A stretch of 64,000 nt of DNA, taken from the NCBI GenBank assembly GCA_021325145.1, contig JAJPHR010000022.1, positions 1-64,000 of the forward strand, in the 5' to 3' direction. The stretch comes from Verrucomicrobiota bacterium (GTDB lineage: Bacteria; Verrucomicrobiota; Verrucomicrobiia; Limisphaerales; Pedosphaeraceae). Position numbers and translations under genes: made by a program. Positions 8,700-17,081 of this stretch are shown in pieces (position 1 is the first letter of the stretch; every line of letters starts with the position of its first letter). Below the pieces are notes generated by a model, which was not told the origin of the DNA, searched no databases, and worked only from the letters and a program-made list of their open reading frames with translations.

Positions 8700-9770
8700 G
8701 TGCAATCAAGTCAGCCTCAAAGCGCGGTGATTCGCCGGAAGTATCGACACATCTTCTTCTGCTTCCTGCCCCAGTTATTATTCGTGCTGGTTGCCTTGGG
8801 CGTTTTCGGGAGAGGGTATTGGCTCCTGCTACCCATTGCTTTTTTACTCGTCGTCGTGCCCTTCCTGGACCTCCTCACCGGCTGGCAGGATACCGCTCAT
8901 TTTGAGAAAACCGACTTTTCCCCTTTCGAAACGTCCTTGCTGCACTGGAACACCCGATTCTATGCGGGGTTTTACATCGGAGCGGTCACCTGGTTTGCGA
9001 TGAACCTTCACCGCTTTAACGCCATTGAAACCGGCTTGATTGTGGCGTCTTCGAGTTTGTTGGGAGGGATTTGTTTTGCCGCCGCCCACGAGCTGCTGCA
9101 TGCGAAGGAGAACATCGACCAAATTTTACAGAGAATCACCACTTCCTTTTTATTCTACCCGCACTACAAGCTCATCCATATCCGAAGTCACCACCTCCAT
9201 GTGGGAACAGTCGAGGATGAAAATACAGCCTGGTTCAATGAAAGTGTTTACGCCTATTTTTACCGCACGATTCCCGGGAGCATGATCCGGTCCTGGCGCC
9301 TGGAGGCGAGGCGCTTTGTCAGCGGCGGGCAATCTGATCGATGGGGCATCATCCGGAATAAAATGTTTTCGTATGCCTTGGGGCAATTGGCGCTCCTGCT
9401 CGCCCTGTATTTGCTTTCGGGCTGGAGGGGGCTGTTATTCTATCTCGCTCAAATCATCGGCGCGCACATCGTGCTGGAATCGGTGAATTACATTCAGCAC
9501 TACGGCTTGCTGCGCGAGCAGTCCGAGGGCGAATATGACAAAACCGCGGCGGAACATTCGTGGGACACTTACCACTTCTTCTCGAGCTATGTGACCTTCC
9601 GGGTTGGGCACCACTCTTATCACCATCTGGCGGTGAAGCCTTATTACTTGCTGGCCACCGAACCGCAGGCGCACAAACTACCGGCCGGATATTTCTGGAC
9701 CATTGCCATGGTTCTCCTGCCGCCTTGGTGGCGCCGGGTGATCAACCCCAGGTTAAAGGCCATTTCGTAG
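8700..9770 (+). CDS. AlkB-like membrane diiron hydroxylase (alkane/fatty-acid monooxygenase family)
   Basis: Membrane protein of 356 aa with GTG start and at least five hydrophobic segments. Histidine boxes are HELLH (130-134), HIRSHH (160-165), NYIQHYGLLR (263-272) and HHSYHH (304-309). The order and the NYxxHYGL element match alkane 1-monooxygenase (AlkB/XylM) better than stearoyl-CoA desaturases. Known members insert oxygen into terminal or near-terminal C-H bonds of alkanes or fatty acids using reduced rubredoxin; no rubredoxin is visible nearby. It follows the UbiB-like gene by 146 bp with no feature in between, so it is probably under the same TetR control. It could alternatively be a desaturase-like enzyme acting on an acyl signal or membrane lipid. 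Confidence 0.82.
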   Translation: MQSSQPQSAVIRRKYRHIFFCFLPQLLFVLVALGVFGRGYWLLLPIAFLLVVVPFLDLLTGWQDTAHFEKTDFSPFETSLLHWNTRFYAGFYIGAVTWFAMNLHRFNAIETGLIVASSSLLGGICFAAAHELLHAKENIDQILQRITTSFLFYPHYKLIHIRSHHLHVGTVEDENTAWFNESVYAYFYRTIPGSMIRSWRLEARRFVSGGQSDRWGIIRNKMFSYALGQLALLLALYLLSGWRGLLFYLAQIIGAHIVLESVNYIQHYGLLREQSEGEYDKTAAEHSWDTYHFFSSYVTFRVGHHSYHHLAVKPYYLLATEPQAHKLPAGYFWTIAMVLLPPWWRRVINPRLKAIS

Positions 9771-9805
9771 CCGCGATTGCATTGATCGCAAAGCCGGTAG
9801 GAATG

Positions 9806-11110
9806 TTACTCCGATGAAATCAGCTTTTCCCAGAGGTTCTCGTTGAGCAGGGCTTTTTGGAGGAACTCGCTTTTCTCCTCGCTGGCCGGCGCTTGGCTGG
9901 GATTGAGGGGCAGTCGCAGGCGGAAAACGGTGCCGTGCGGGTCCGCGCTCTTGGCTTCGATGCGCCCGCCGTGATGATGGACGATGAAATAGCACGCCAT
10001 CAGGCTGATGCCGTATTCCTGGGGACTGTCGCTCCGCGCCACGAATGGGTCGAAAATCAGGCGCAACGCTTCCTGGGGAAGGCCAGGGCCATCATCAGTT
10101 ATTTCCACTTCTATTTCGGGCCGTTGGGAAGAGGCTTCAGGCGATAGCCGGGCAGTGAGTGTAATTTGGGTCCCAGAAGGGAGGCTGACCAATTCGTCAC
10201 CGAGCAACAGTTCGAAGAGCCGGACGAATTTGTGTTTGTCCGCCATCAAGGGCGGGAGATCGCGGGGAATCTTATTCTCCAGGCGGATGTTTTTGGCCTG
10301 AAAAGCGGGGCCCACTCTCTGCAGGACCTCGGAAACAAACTGATCCAGTTGAATCTGGTCGCCAAATTGTACCGGTGGCTTTTCGGAGGCCAGCCACAGG
10401 TCTTTCAGCAGATTGTTGATCTTCTCCACTTGACCTTGCACATTTTGATAATATTCCCTCCAAAATTCGGGGTTGCGCAAGCTGTTCAGGTCGAGTTCTT
10501 CCTCCTGAAGCTTCGCCGGCGCCAGGTCCAGGAAAGTCTTCACCGCCACCAGCGAATTGCGAATGTGATGGCTCATTCCAGCGGCGAGCAATCCCAACCC
10601 CACGATGCGGTCGGCCACCATGATATGATGCAGCACCTCCATTCGTTCCTTCATGAGCTGGTCGCGTTCGCGCTGCACCATAAAAAACTCGAGGCCGCGC
10701 TTCAGGGTCATTTCCAGTTGGGGCGGGTCCCAGGGCTTGGTAACGTATTTGTAGATCGCTCCCGTATTAACCGCGGCGATCACCGCATCCATGTCGGCAT
10801 AGGCGGTGGCGAGCACACGGATGATGCGGGGCCGAATCTGGCGCGCCTTTTCCAACAAGCGCACGCCTTTGTCCCCGGGCATTCGCTGATCGGTCATCAG
10901 CAAGCCGACCTGGTCCTTGTGTTCCTCCAGCAGCCTGAACCCATCCTCGGCGTTGGCGGCGGTCAAAATCCAAAATTGATCTTCGAAAGCGCGCGCAAAG
11001 TATTTGAGCGACTTCTCCTCATCATCCACATAGAGGATCGCGAATTTTTTGTAATCCTGAACTTCTTTCATTTGACCTTGATCAGTAGGTTTCCCCCCTT
11101 GGCATCTCAT
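9806..11110 (-). CDS. REC-histidine kinase protein, PhcR-like
   Basis: Protein of 434 aa, third gene of the minus-strand operon. Its ATG overlaps the stop of the upstream kinase (ATGA), which fixes the start at 11110. REC domain at about 22-140 has DDEE (29-32), phospho-acceptor Asp74 and the YVTKPW Lys125. A coiled linker leads to a dimerisation helix, MSHHIRNSL, with His181 as phospho-acceptor and His182 where Glu or Asp is usual. HATPase_c shows DDGPGLP, but the G2 box is degenerate (EYGISLMACYF), so kinase activity may be altered. In the Ralstonia phc system PhcR is likewise a receiver with a histidine-kinase output domain. Assignment to the same architecture is supported; orthology is inference. 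Confidence 0.88.
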   Translation of the reverse strand: MRCQGGKPTDQGQMKEVQDYKKFAILYVDDEEKSLKYFARAFEDQFWILTAANAEDGFRLLEEHKDQVGLLMTDQRMPGDKGVRLLEKARQIRPRIIRVLATAYADMDAVIAAVNTGAIYKYVTKPWDPPQLEMTLKRGLEFFMVQRERDQLMKERMEVLHHIMVADRIVGLGLLAAGMSHHIRNSLVAVKTFLDLAPAKLQEEELDLNSLRNPEFWREYYQNVQGQVEKINNLLKDLWLASEKPPVQFGDQIQLDQFVSEVLQRVGPAFQAKNIRLENKIPRDLPPLMADKHKFVRLFELLLGDELVSLPSGTQITLTARLSPEASSQRPEIEVEITDDGPGLPQEALRLIFDPFVARSDSPQEYGISLMACYFIVHHHGGRIEAKSADPHGTVFRLRLPLNPSQAPASEEKSEFLQKALLNENLWEKLISSE

Positions 11111-13791
11111 CCCTTGGCAGGAAACTCCAGCTTAAATTCGCAAAATTTTCCGCGCTCACTGCGAACGGTGATGCGGCCTTCGTATTCCTGGACGATGCGG
11201 AAGCAAATGCTCAGCCCCAGGCCCATGCCTTCGCCGACGTCCTTGGTCGTGAAAAACGGATCGAACACCTTGCCGATGGCCCCGGCATCGATTCCTTCGC
11301 CGTTATCGCGGACGGTGATGATGGTCTTGTCCGCTTCCACAGCGCCGGCGATCCAGATGGCCGGTTTCTCGGCGCTGAAGTTCTTGCGCCGCAACGCATC
11401 CAGGGAATTCTGGAGCAGATTGACGAAGACCTGAAGCAGCTTGTTGCGGTTGCCATGGATGCGCAGGTTGGCCGGCAGGTTTTGCTCGATCAGCACTTTG
11501 TCCTTCCATTCAACGCTCAAAAACCGCAGTGCGGAAGCAACGATTTCCTGCACCTCAACCGCATCGACCTGCTCGGTGTCCGGATGGGTAAAGGCGCGCA
11601 GTCCGGAGATGATGTTTTTGACGCGTTTGATGCCTTCCTCGACGTCGCTGAGGACCTCCGTGTATTCGGGTTGCTGTTCAGAAGCGAGATATTTGGCTTT
11701 GTTGCGGAGCGTATAAAGGCCGGTGGTGGCAAAGTTCAGCGGGTTGTTGATTTCGTGGATGATGCCCGCGCTCATCCGGCCCAGCGAAGCCATTTTCTCA
11801 GTCTGGACCAGGAGCGTTTCGGTTTCCTTGAGCTGGTCGATGGTGGTTTCGAGCGTTTGATTTTGCTTGGCGAGCCGTTCCTTGAAATGATGCGAGTCAA
11901 CGAGGTTTTTGATGCGCACATGCAGTTCGGAGGCGGAGAACGGCTTGGTCAGGAAATCGTTGGCTCCGGCTGAAAGGACGGTCAATTTGGTTTCTTCATC
12001 GGCCCGGGCGGTGAGCATGATGATGGGAATTTCGCGCGTGGGAGCCTGGGCGCGCAATTCACGGCACACCTGGAGACCGTCCTTTTCCGGCATGTTCATG
12101 TCCAGCAGGATGACATCCGGCAGAAACTGGTTCGCCCGGTCCACCGCTTGCTGGCCGTCCGAGGCTTCCACCACGTGGTAACGCGAGTTGAGTTGAGACT
12201 TGAGAAAACGCAGCATGTCCGGCTCGTCATCCGCGACCAGCAACGTCGAATGATCGCCGTTGCTCCGCGCGCCGGCTGGCTGCGGGGCGTCCGCCACCGC
12301 GGTCGCCGCGGGAAAAAGTTCGGCCCGGCGATACAAGTTGGCCAGCCATTCCTCGGATTGAAGAACTGGGGCAGAAGCTGCCTCCGGCTTTGGCGCGCCT
12401 GCCGCTGCAATCTCTTTTGTTTCCCCATGCGCTTCCTGGGATTTGCCGGCTGGACTGCTCTCGGGCGACAGGAAAGGAAGGTTGACGGTGAAAATCGTGC
12501 CTTTGCCCTCCTCACTCTCCACGGAAACCTTGCCACCCTGGATTTCGGTCAACTCCTTGACCAAGGACAAACCAATGCCGACGCCCTGAAACTTTCGTTT
12601 GGAAGAGTTGTCCGCCTGCCAAAAGCGGTCGAAGACGAACGGAAGGTTCTTCGCGGCAATACCCACGCCGGTGTCCCGGACGCTGATGATCATGCGATCA
12701 TCCTTCTTCTCAACCCGTAAGGCCACCAAACCTCCTGCCGGCGTGAACTTGAGCGCGTTAAAGACCAGGTTCAAAACTGTTTTTTCCAGCTTGTCCTTAT
12801 CGAGCAGTACCGGTCCAAGAGCGGGTTCGACCCAGGTTTCTAATTTCAGCCCTTTGCCGGTGGCCATTTGCTGGGCGGCGTTCATAATGCCGCGCACGAA
12901 GGCGGTCATCTCCACAGGCTCGCGCTTCACTTCCATGCGTCCGGATTCGAGGCGCACAAGATCCAGCAGGTCATTAATGAGCTTCAAAAGGCGCATGCCG
13001 TTGCCATGCATGATGGAAAACAGATTGCGCGTTTCGCTGTCGAATTGCCGGTCGCGGCTGTGAAGCATGGTTTCAAGCGGGGAGAGCAATAGAGTCAGCG
13101 GCGTGCGCAATTCGTGGCTGATATTGGCGAAGAATCTGCCTTTGATCTGGTCCAGTTCGAGAAGCTTTTGGTTGCTCTCCTCCAGCGCCTTGCGGTTCTT
13201 GTCCAACTCGAAGCGGAGGGCAAACTCGCGAAAACGCAACCGGTTGAAGAAGTGGTTGCCGGTGACCACGATGATGCCGGTGAGGCTCAGAAAGTAGAAA
13301 TTGTTGAACAGGGTCTTGGACGTTCCGCCGCCATTGAAGTAGCAGGCGGTGAAATACATGAAGAGTATTCCGCCGACAGCCAGCAGGGATTCCAACGTGC
13401 TCCAATGAACAACCACACTGACGGCCAATAAAACCAGATTCGGACCGGCGTAGTAAGGGGAGTTGGCGCCCTCTTCGATATAGATCATCAAAGACATGCA
13501 GGCCGCGGGAATCAAAGCGATGGGCAGCCCAAGCAGCCGGTAGTTTTTCCAGCCAAAGGAAGTGGTGTGCAGATAAAGCAGTCCGACTACCAGGGCGGAG
13601 CACAACAGGCGCAAACAAAGAAAAAGCGGCACCCTGTGCGGGTAAACAAAAAAGTCGAGGCTGGTTCCAGCCGGCGTCAGAACAATCACCAGCAGGCAGG
13701 CTACTTTGCCGGTATCAATCCGTTCCTGCCTTTCATTGGCCTGGAATGCCGACCGGAACTCGGGGTTGTCCAAAGTCGCTTGGTCAGCCAT
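11107..13791 (-). CDS. Membrane hybrid sensor kinase HK-REC-HK, PhcS-like position
   Basis: Protein of 894 aa. The N-terminal sensor has about six membrane helices (25-190), then a coiled coil. The first HisKA has FFANISHELRTP (His226), followed by HATPase_c (NALKFT near 345, RDTGVGIA, GVGIGLS). A receiver spans about 515-630 (DDE at 521-523, Asp564, Lys617). A second kinase module follows with GIIHEINNPL (His679), NLLQNSLDAL, RDNGEGI and GMGLGLS. Two complete kinase cores flanking a receiver form an unusual internal phosphorelay. Its start overlaps the methyltransferase stop by 8 bp, and its stop overlaps the next start, so the three are translationally coupled. The position corresponds to phcS. 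The sensed ligand is inferred to be the methyltransferase product. Confidence 0.88.
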   Translation of the reverse strand: MADQATLDNPEFRSAFQANERQERIDTGKVACLLVIVLTPAGTSLDFFVYPHRVPLFLCLRLLCSALVVGLLYLHTTSFGWKNYRLLGLPIALIPAACMSLMIYIEEGANSPYYAGPNLVLLAVSVVVHWSTLESLLAVGGILFMYFTACYFNGGGTSKTLFNNFYFLSLTGIIVVTGNHFFNRLRFREFALRFELDKNRKALEESNQKLLELDQIKGRFFANISHELRTPLTLLLSPLETMLHSRDRQFDSETRNLFSIMHGNGMRLLKLINDLLDLVRLESGRMEVKREPVEMTAFVRGIMNAAQQMATGKGLKLETWVEPALGPVLLDKDKLEKTVLNLVFNALKFTPAGGLVALRVEKKDDRMIISVRDTGVGIAAKNLPFVFDRFWQADNSSKRKFQGVGIGLSLVKELTEIQGGKVSVESEEGKGTIFTVNLPFLSPESSPAGKSQEAHGETKEIAAAGAPKPEAASAPVLQSEEWLANLYRRAELFPAATAVADAPQPAGARSNGDHSTLLVADDEPDMLRFLKSQLNSRYHVVEASDGQQAVDRANQFLPDVILLDMNMPEKDGLQVCRELRAQAPTREIPIIMLTARADEETKLTVLSAGANDFLTKPFSASELHVRIKNLVDSHHFKERLAKQNQTLETTIDQLKETETLLVQTEKMASLGRMSAGIIHEINNPLNFATTGLYTLRNKAKYLASEQQPEYTEVLSDVEEGIKRVKNIISGLRAFTHPDTEQVDAVEVQEIVASALRFLSVEWKDKVLIEQNLPANLRIHGNRNKLLQVFVNLLQNSLDALRRKNFSAEKPAIWIAGAVEADKTIITVRDNGEGIDAGAIGKVFDPFFTTKDVGEGMGLGLSICFRIVQEYEGRITVRSERGKFCEFKLEFPAKG

Positions 13792-15199
13792 TGGAAAACT
13801 TTCTCACCTCCAGCAGCACATTGACCCCGGTCGGATCGGAATATACGGAGACTGCGTCTTCCTGGGCCTGGCGAGGCGCAAGCGTCCGCATCCCGGCGCC
13901 GGTCCGATAGATCAGGGTCCAATCCAGCAGGTGTTCCATGCCGTTGCGCATCGGATTGGCGGGCTCAACATTGGTGGTCGCGACGAGTCCGCCCGGCGCG
14001 GTCCAGTCGTAAAAAATGTCCATCAGTTGCTTGCAAGCGCGATCATTGAGATAGTCGAACAGCCCGGCGCAATAGACCATTTCGTGTTGTGGCGGCGAGG
14101 TCGCCCGGGCGGCTTCTTTAAGCACCTGCAATACCGATTTCTTTTGGAACGTAAGACCGGTTGTGCGGTGAAAGCGCTTTTTGATGTCCTCCAGCGCCGT
14201 CCGGGCGTACTGGATCGTTTGATCGTTGAAATCGAGGAGAGTGAGTTCCAGGCAGTCGCTGAGCTTGCTCTCCTTGAGAAACTCCTGCACTTCAACGGCC
14301 GGCCCGCAGCCCAGGTTCAAGATTCGCGCGCGTCTGCCGGCGCGAGCGGCGCGGGCGGCTTCTTCCTCCAGGCGGCTTTTGAGATATTGGATGCGGTTAC
14401 GATGCGCTTCGGCAGGAGGTTGCCGGAGGAACCAGGTATTCAGGAGCTTGGCAAAAAGCGAGCCGCCTTCGAAGCCATTGCGCACGATCATGTTCACCAT
14501 CTCGTAGTCGCCGGCATAACCCAAAGGCTTCTCGTACGTGCGGTGGGCAAACGGCGCGCACAAGACCAGCGGATGAAGTTGTCGGCGCATATAACTGCGG
14601 TGGGCGGCCCGGCTGTCTTCTTCCAGGCTCAACGCGATGGCTTCAAATTTCTCAAACAGTGTGTTGACGCACGGAATCAGTGGCGGGGCCAATTCCGCCA
14701 CCAGCTTATCCTCGGTTTGCGCGCGAGCCTCAGCCGGCAGCGCGCGGAGGCCCAATTCCAGTTGATCCGCCCAAAAACGAAGGTCCGTGAGAAAACTCTG
14801 CATGTCCGCGATGATGACCTTGTATTCAGGTTGAATTCGGTACCACTTCTGCCAATCCTGAATAAAAGAATTGAACATGGCGCGCATTTTGCCATTCCGC
14901 CCCAAGGCGAGGGTAAAATCCACATCCTGCCACGATCCTTCATTCAAGCTTGCTTCACATACCTCCATCAACTCGGTCGCCACCAGGCTGCTAACGGTCG
15001 CCCGCCCCGAATAAATCGTGCGCTCCCGGAGCACGATTTCAAATTCGCTCAGAACTTCCGAAGTTCGCAACAGGCCGCTTGGGCCATACACCTCAAAAAC
15101 AACCCGGTGACGCGCGAGGCGCACCAGGCGCCCATGGACCTCCCCGTTATGGCTGCTGCGCCAGGTAACCGAACTTTCGCTGATCTCGGTTGTTTCCAT
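13784..15199 (-). CDS. PilZ-like + SAM methyltransferase, 3-hydroxypalmitate methyl ester (PhcB) family
   Basis: Protein of 471 aa. The N-terminal 90 residues form a PilZ-like beta domain with the family wording VVFEVYGPSG, SEVLSEF and YSGRATVSSLV. A helical linker carries the strongly conserved LHPLVLCAPF..R and KPLGYAGDYEMVNM. A class I Rossmann methyltransferase core begins with ILNLGCGPAVEVQEF (SAM motif I, about 293-307), acidic motif II LTLLDFND, and a late motif PGGLVATTNV. This family includes PhcB, which in Ralstonia methylates a 3-hydroxy fatty acid to the autoinducer methyl ester. It is first in an operon with two kinases, as phcB is. No rival function fits the context better, but the product is not proven from sequence. 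Confidence 0.85.
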   Translation of the reverse strand: METTEISESSVTWRSSHNGEVHGRLVRLARHRVVFEVYGPSGLLRTSEVLSEFEIVLRERTIYSGRATVSSLVATELMEVCEASLNEGSWQDVDFTLALGRNGKMRAMFNSFIQDWQKWYRIQPEYKVIIADMQSFLTDLRFWADQLELGLRALPAEARAQTEDKLVAELAPPLIPCVNTLFEKFEAIALSLEEDSRAAHRSYMRRQLHPLVLCAPFAHRTYEKPLGYAGDYEMVNMIVRNGFEGGSLFAKLLNTWFLRQPPAEAHRNRIQYLKSRLEEEAARAARAGRRARILNLGCGPAVEVQEFLKESKLSDCLELTLLDFNDQTIQYARTALEDIKKRFHRTTGLTFQKKSVLQVLKEAARATSPPQHEMVYCAGLFDYLNDRACKQLMDIFYDWTAPGGLVATTNVEPANPMRNGMEHLLDWTLIYRTGAGMRTLAPRQAQEDAVSVYSDPTGVNVLLEVRKFSNG

Positions 15200-15381
15200 A
15201 ATCAGGCATCAGGCCTTCATAGACACGATCTATAGCAAGCTTGAGCCGTTCCAGCCATGATATTATGGCGGCAAGCCCGCAGGTTTGATTGGGAGGAAGC
15301 CGGTCGCAGGTGTGCCCGGTACGGAAGTGCGGCCGCACTTCCCGTGAGGCCGGACGCTGCCGGCTGGTCCGCCCCGTCCAC

Positions 15382-16635
15382 TTAAAACTTCAACGTAATC
15401 GATGCGGTGATGCCCTGGTTAAAAAAACGATAAATGCCGTCCGCGGTTTCGCCAAATGGGTTTGGCGTTGTGCTGGATTGGCTCCCGGTCACGGTGCGGC
15501 GAGGGTTGAAACCGAAATGATAAGCCGCGGCCCAATCCCAGCGCCGGCCTTTGTGGCCAAAGCCAATGCTGCCGAGATGCAGATCCGAATCTGGAATGAG
15601 CGGATTGAAGTTCGCATCCGGGCTGGAGTTTTCGCTGAAGAAGTAGCCCACGCTCACGAAATAGCTTTGCGGCAGCTTCCGGGTGACGCCAAATTCATAC
15701 ATGAAGCTGGAACGGTAATTGAGGAGGAAGGTCTGATCCCCACCTGGAACGCCTTTGAAGACAATCTGCTTGTCAATCGCCCAATCCGTCCAATCAACGT
15801 CGAATTCGATGTTCCAGTTCTCCGTTGGGCGGAAAGAAATGCCGGCGACCACAAACTGAGGGAACTCGACCTTGGCCGTTGTCGGCGTCGCGCCAGGAAC
15901 GTACGGGTCAATGACCGAATGACCGCCATAATTAAGGCTGGTTCCATAGCGATAGTTGATGCCGAAAGCCACCATTTCATGGGGCTGCCAGTGAATTCCG
16001 GCATTAAACCCAAAGGCAACGTCGTCACCGACGAATCTGAACTTATCGGTGCCCGGTGTGGGAGTGACGCCCCGTTCAAAGGTCGCTTTGGAGTAGTTGA
16101 TGGTGGGACCGCCGCCGATGGACAGACTAGGAAGAATTTGCCAGGCGGCGACCGGATTCACGGTAACATATGTAAGACTGCCTTTTTCCGCCAGGGTTCG
16201 GAAACTGGTGTTGTTTCCCCAATCCAGGGAGAGGCCATAAGGCACATAAACCCCCATGCCAAAAGAAAGGGGAAGGTTGGTCATGGGGTGGACGTAGTAG
16301 AATTGCGGCACCGGCTGAAAGTCTGACTTGGTTTTGAAGGTGGCGCCGGTGGCAGCGGACGTGTATTTGACGCCACTGGAGATCGCGTAAATTCCGGCGT
16401 CGAACTCGTCACCGGGGAGTTGCGTGATGCCGGCGGGATTGTAATAAATGGCGGAAGGATTGTCCGCTGTGGCGGCGAAGGCGTTACCACGCGCGATCGC
16501 CTCGGGATCCTGGTTTGGCAGGCGGAAGCCGACGGCCGAGGCCTCCAGGCATTGGAAAAGCGTCAACCCGGCCAGGCAACTCCACACAACAGGCCGGTGG
16601 ACGACGGCGTTTACAAACAACGATTTAGTTTTCAT
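15382..16635 (-). CDS. OmpP1/FadL-type outer-membrane fatty-acid transport protein
   Basis: Beta-barrel precursor of about 417 aa. I chose the ATG at 16635 (MKTKSLF...), which gives a Sec signal peptide ending near EASAVGF; an ATG at 16695 would only add a charged prefix. Mature residues open with the FadL-type N-terminal plug motif RLPNQDPEAIARGNAFAA..NPSAIYYNPAGI. The chain ends in a C-terminal Phe (TLKF) as expected for BAM recognition. FadL proteins admit long-chain fatty acids and other hydrophobic molecules. It is placed 182 bp upstream of the PhcB-like operon on the same strand, so it may supply or import the acyl signal or its precursor. Confidence 0.9.
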   Translation of the reverse strand: MKTKSLFVNAVVHRPVVWSCLAGLTLFQCLEASAVGFRLPNQDPEAIARGNAFAATADNPSAIYYNPAGITQLPGDEFDAGIYAISSGVKYTSAATGATFKTKSDFQPVPQFYYVHPMTNLPLSFGMGVYVPYGLSLDWGNNTSFRTLAEKGSLTYVTVNPVAAWQILPSLSIGGGPTINYSKATFERGVTPTPGTDKFRFVGDDVAFGFNAGIHWQPHEMVAFGINYRYGTSLNYGGHSVIDPYVPGATPTTAKVEFPQFVVAGISFRPTENWNIEFDVDWTDWAIDKQIVFKGVPGGDQTFLLNYRSSFMYEFGVTRKLPQSYFVSVGYFFSENSSPDANFNPLIPDSDLHLGSIGFGHKGRRWDWAAAYHFGFNPRRTVTGSQSSTTPNPFGETADGIYRFFNQGITASITLKF

Positions 16636-17081
16636 GTTGGTTTTTTCTGAGGCACCCGGCTCCCGGATGCATTGTCCCGTCTCAGAACGAGACACTAGTT
16701 CACTATTGGCTTACAGATACTGCTCGGACCATGACGAGACCGTCGTAGGCTATAAGTCTCGCGCTGGGTTACAAAGCAAAGCGGATGCCAAGTGATGTCA
16801 GGAACAACGGAACTGCCGGTTTACCAATGCTGGAGCGCGCTTCCATGACCTGCAAAGGAGTCAGCGGGCTGCCGCAGAGTGAAGTGAATTGAAGATTTTG
16901 AAAATTCTCGGACTTCCGTGTCCCCGGCCGCCCAAAAGCGGGACTGCTTACGGCAGGCAACGCACGCTCCTACGCGTCCTCGATCTTCATTCCGCAGCCG
17001 GTTCGAAAACGGGAATCGAGGACGACGGCGATTGGAAAAGCCTCACTGCGCATGCACTGGACACGTACTGAAGCTCGAACC
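16636..17081. repeat. Intergenic region with partial 'CGAGGACGACG' palindrome
   Basis: No gene seen. At 16976-17031, TCCTCGATCTTCATTCC and GGGAATCGAGGACGACGGCG form an imperfect hairpin. It shares GGGAATCGAGGACGACG with the much longer hairpin at 35498-35587, so both belong to one dispersed palindrome family. Confidence 0.45.

Noticed and set aside
13706..15235. 509-codon plus-strand ORF opposite the methyltransferase gene
   Set aside because: Antisense of a well-recognised methyltransferase; no motifs of its own.
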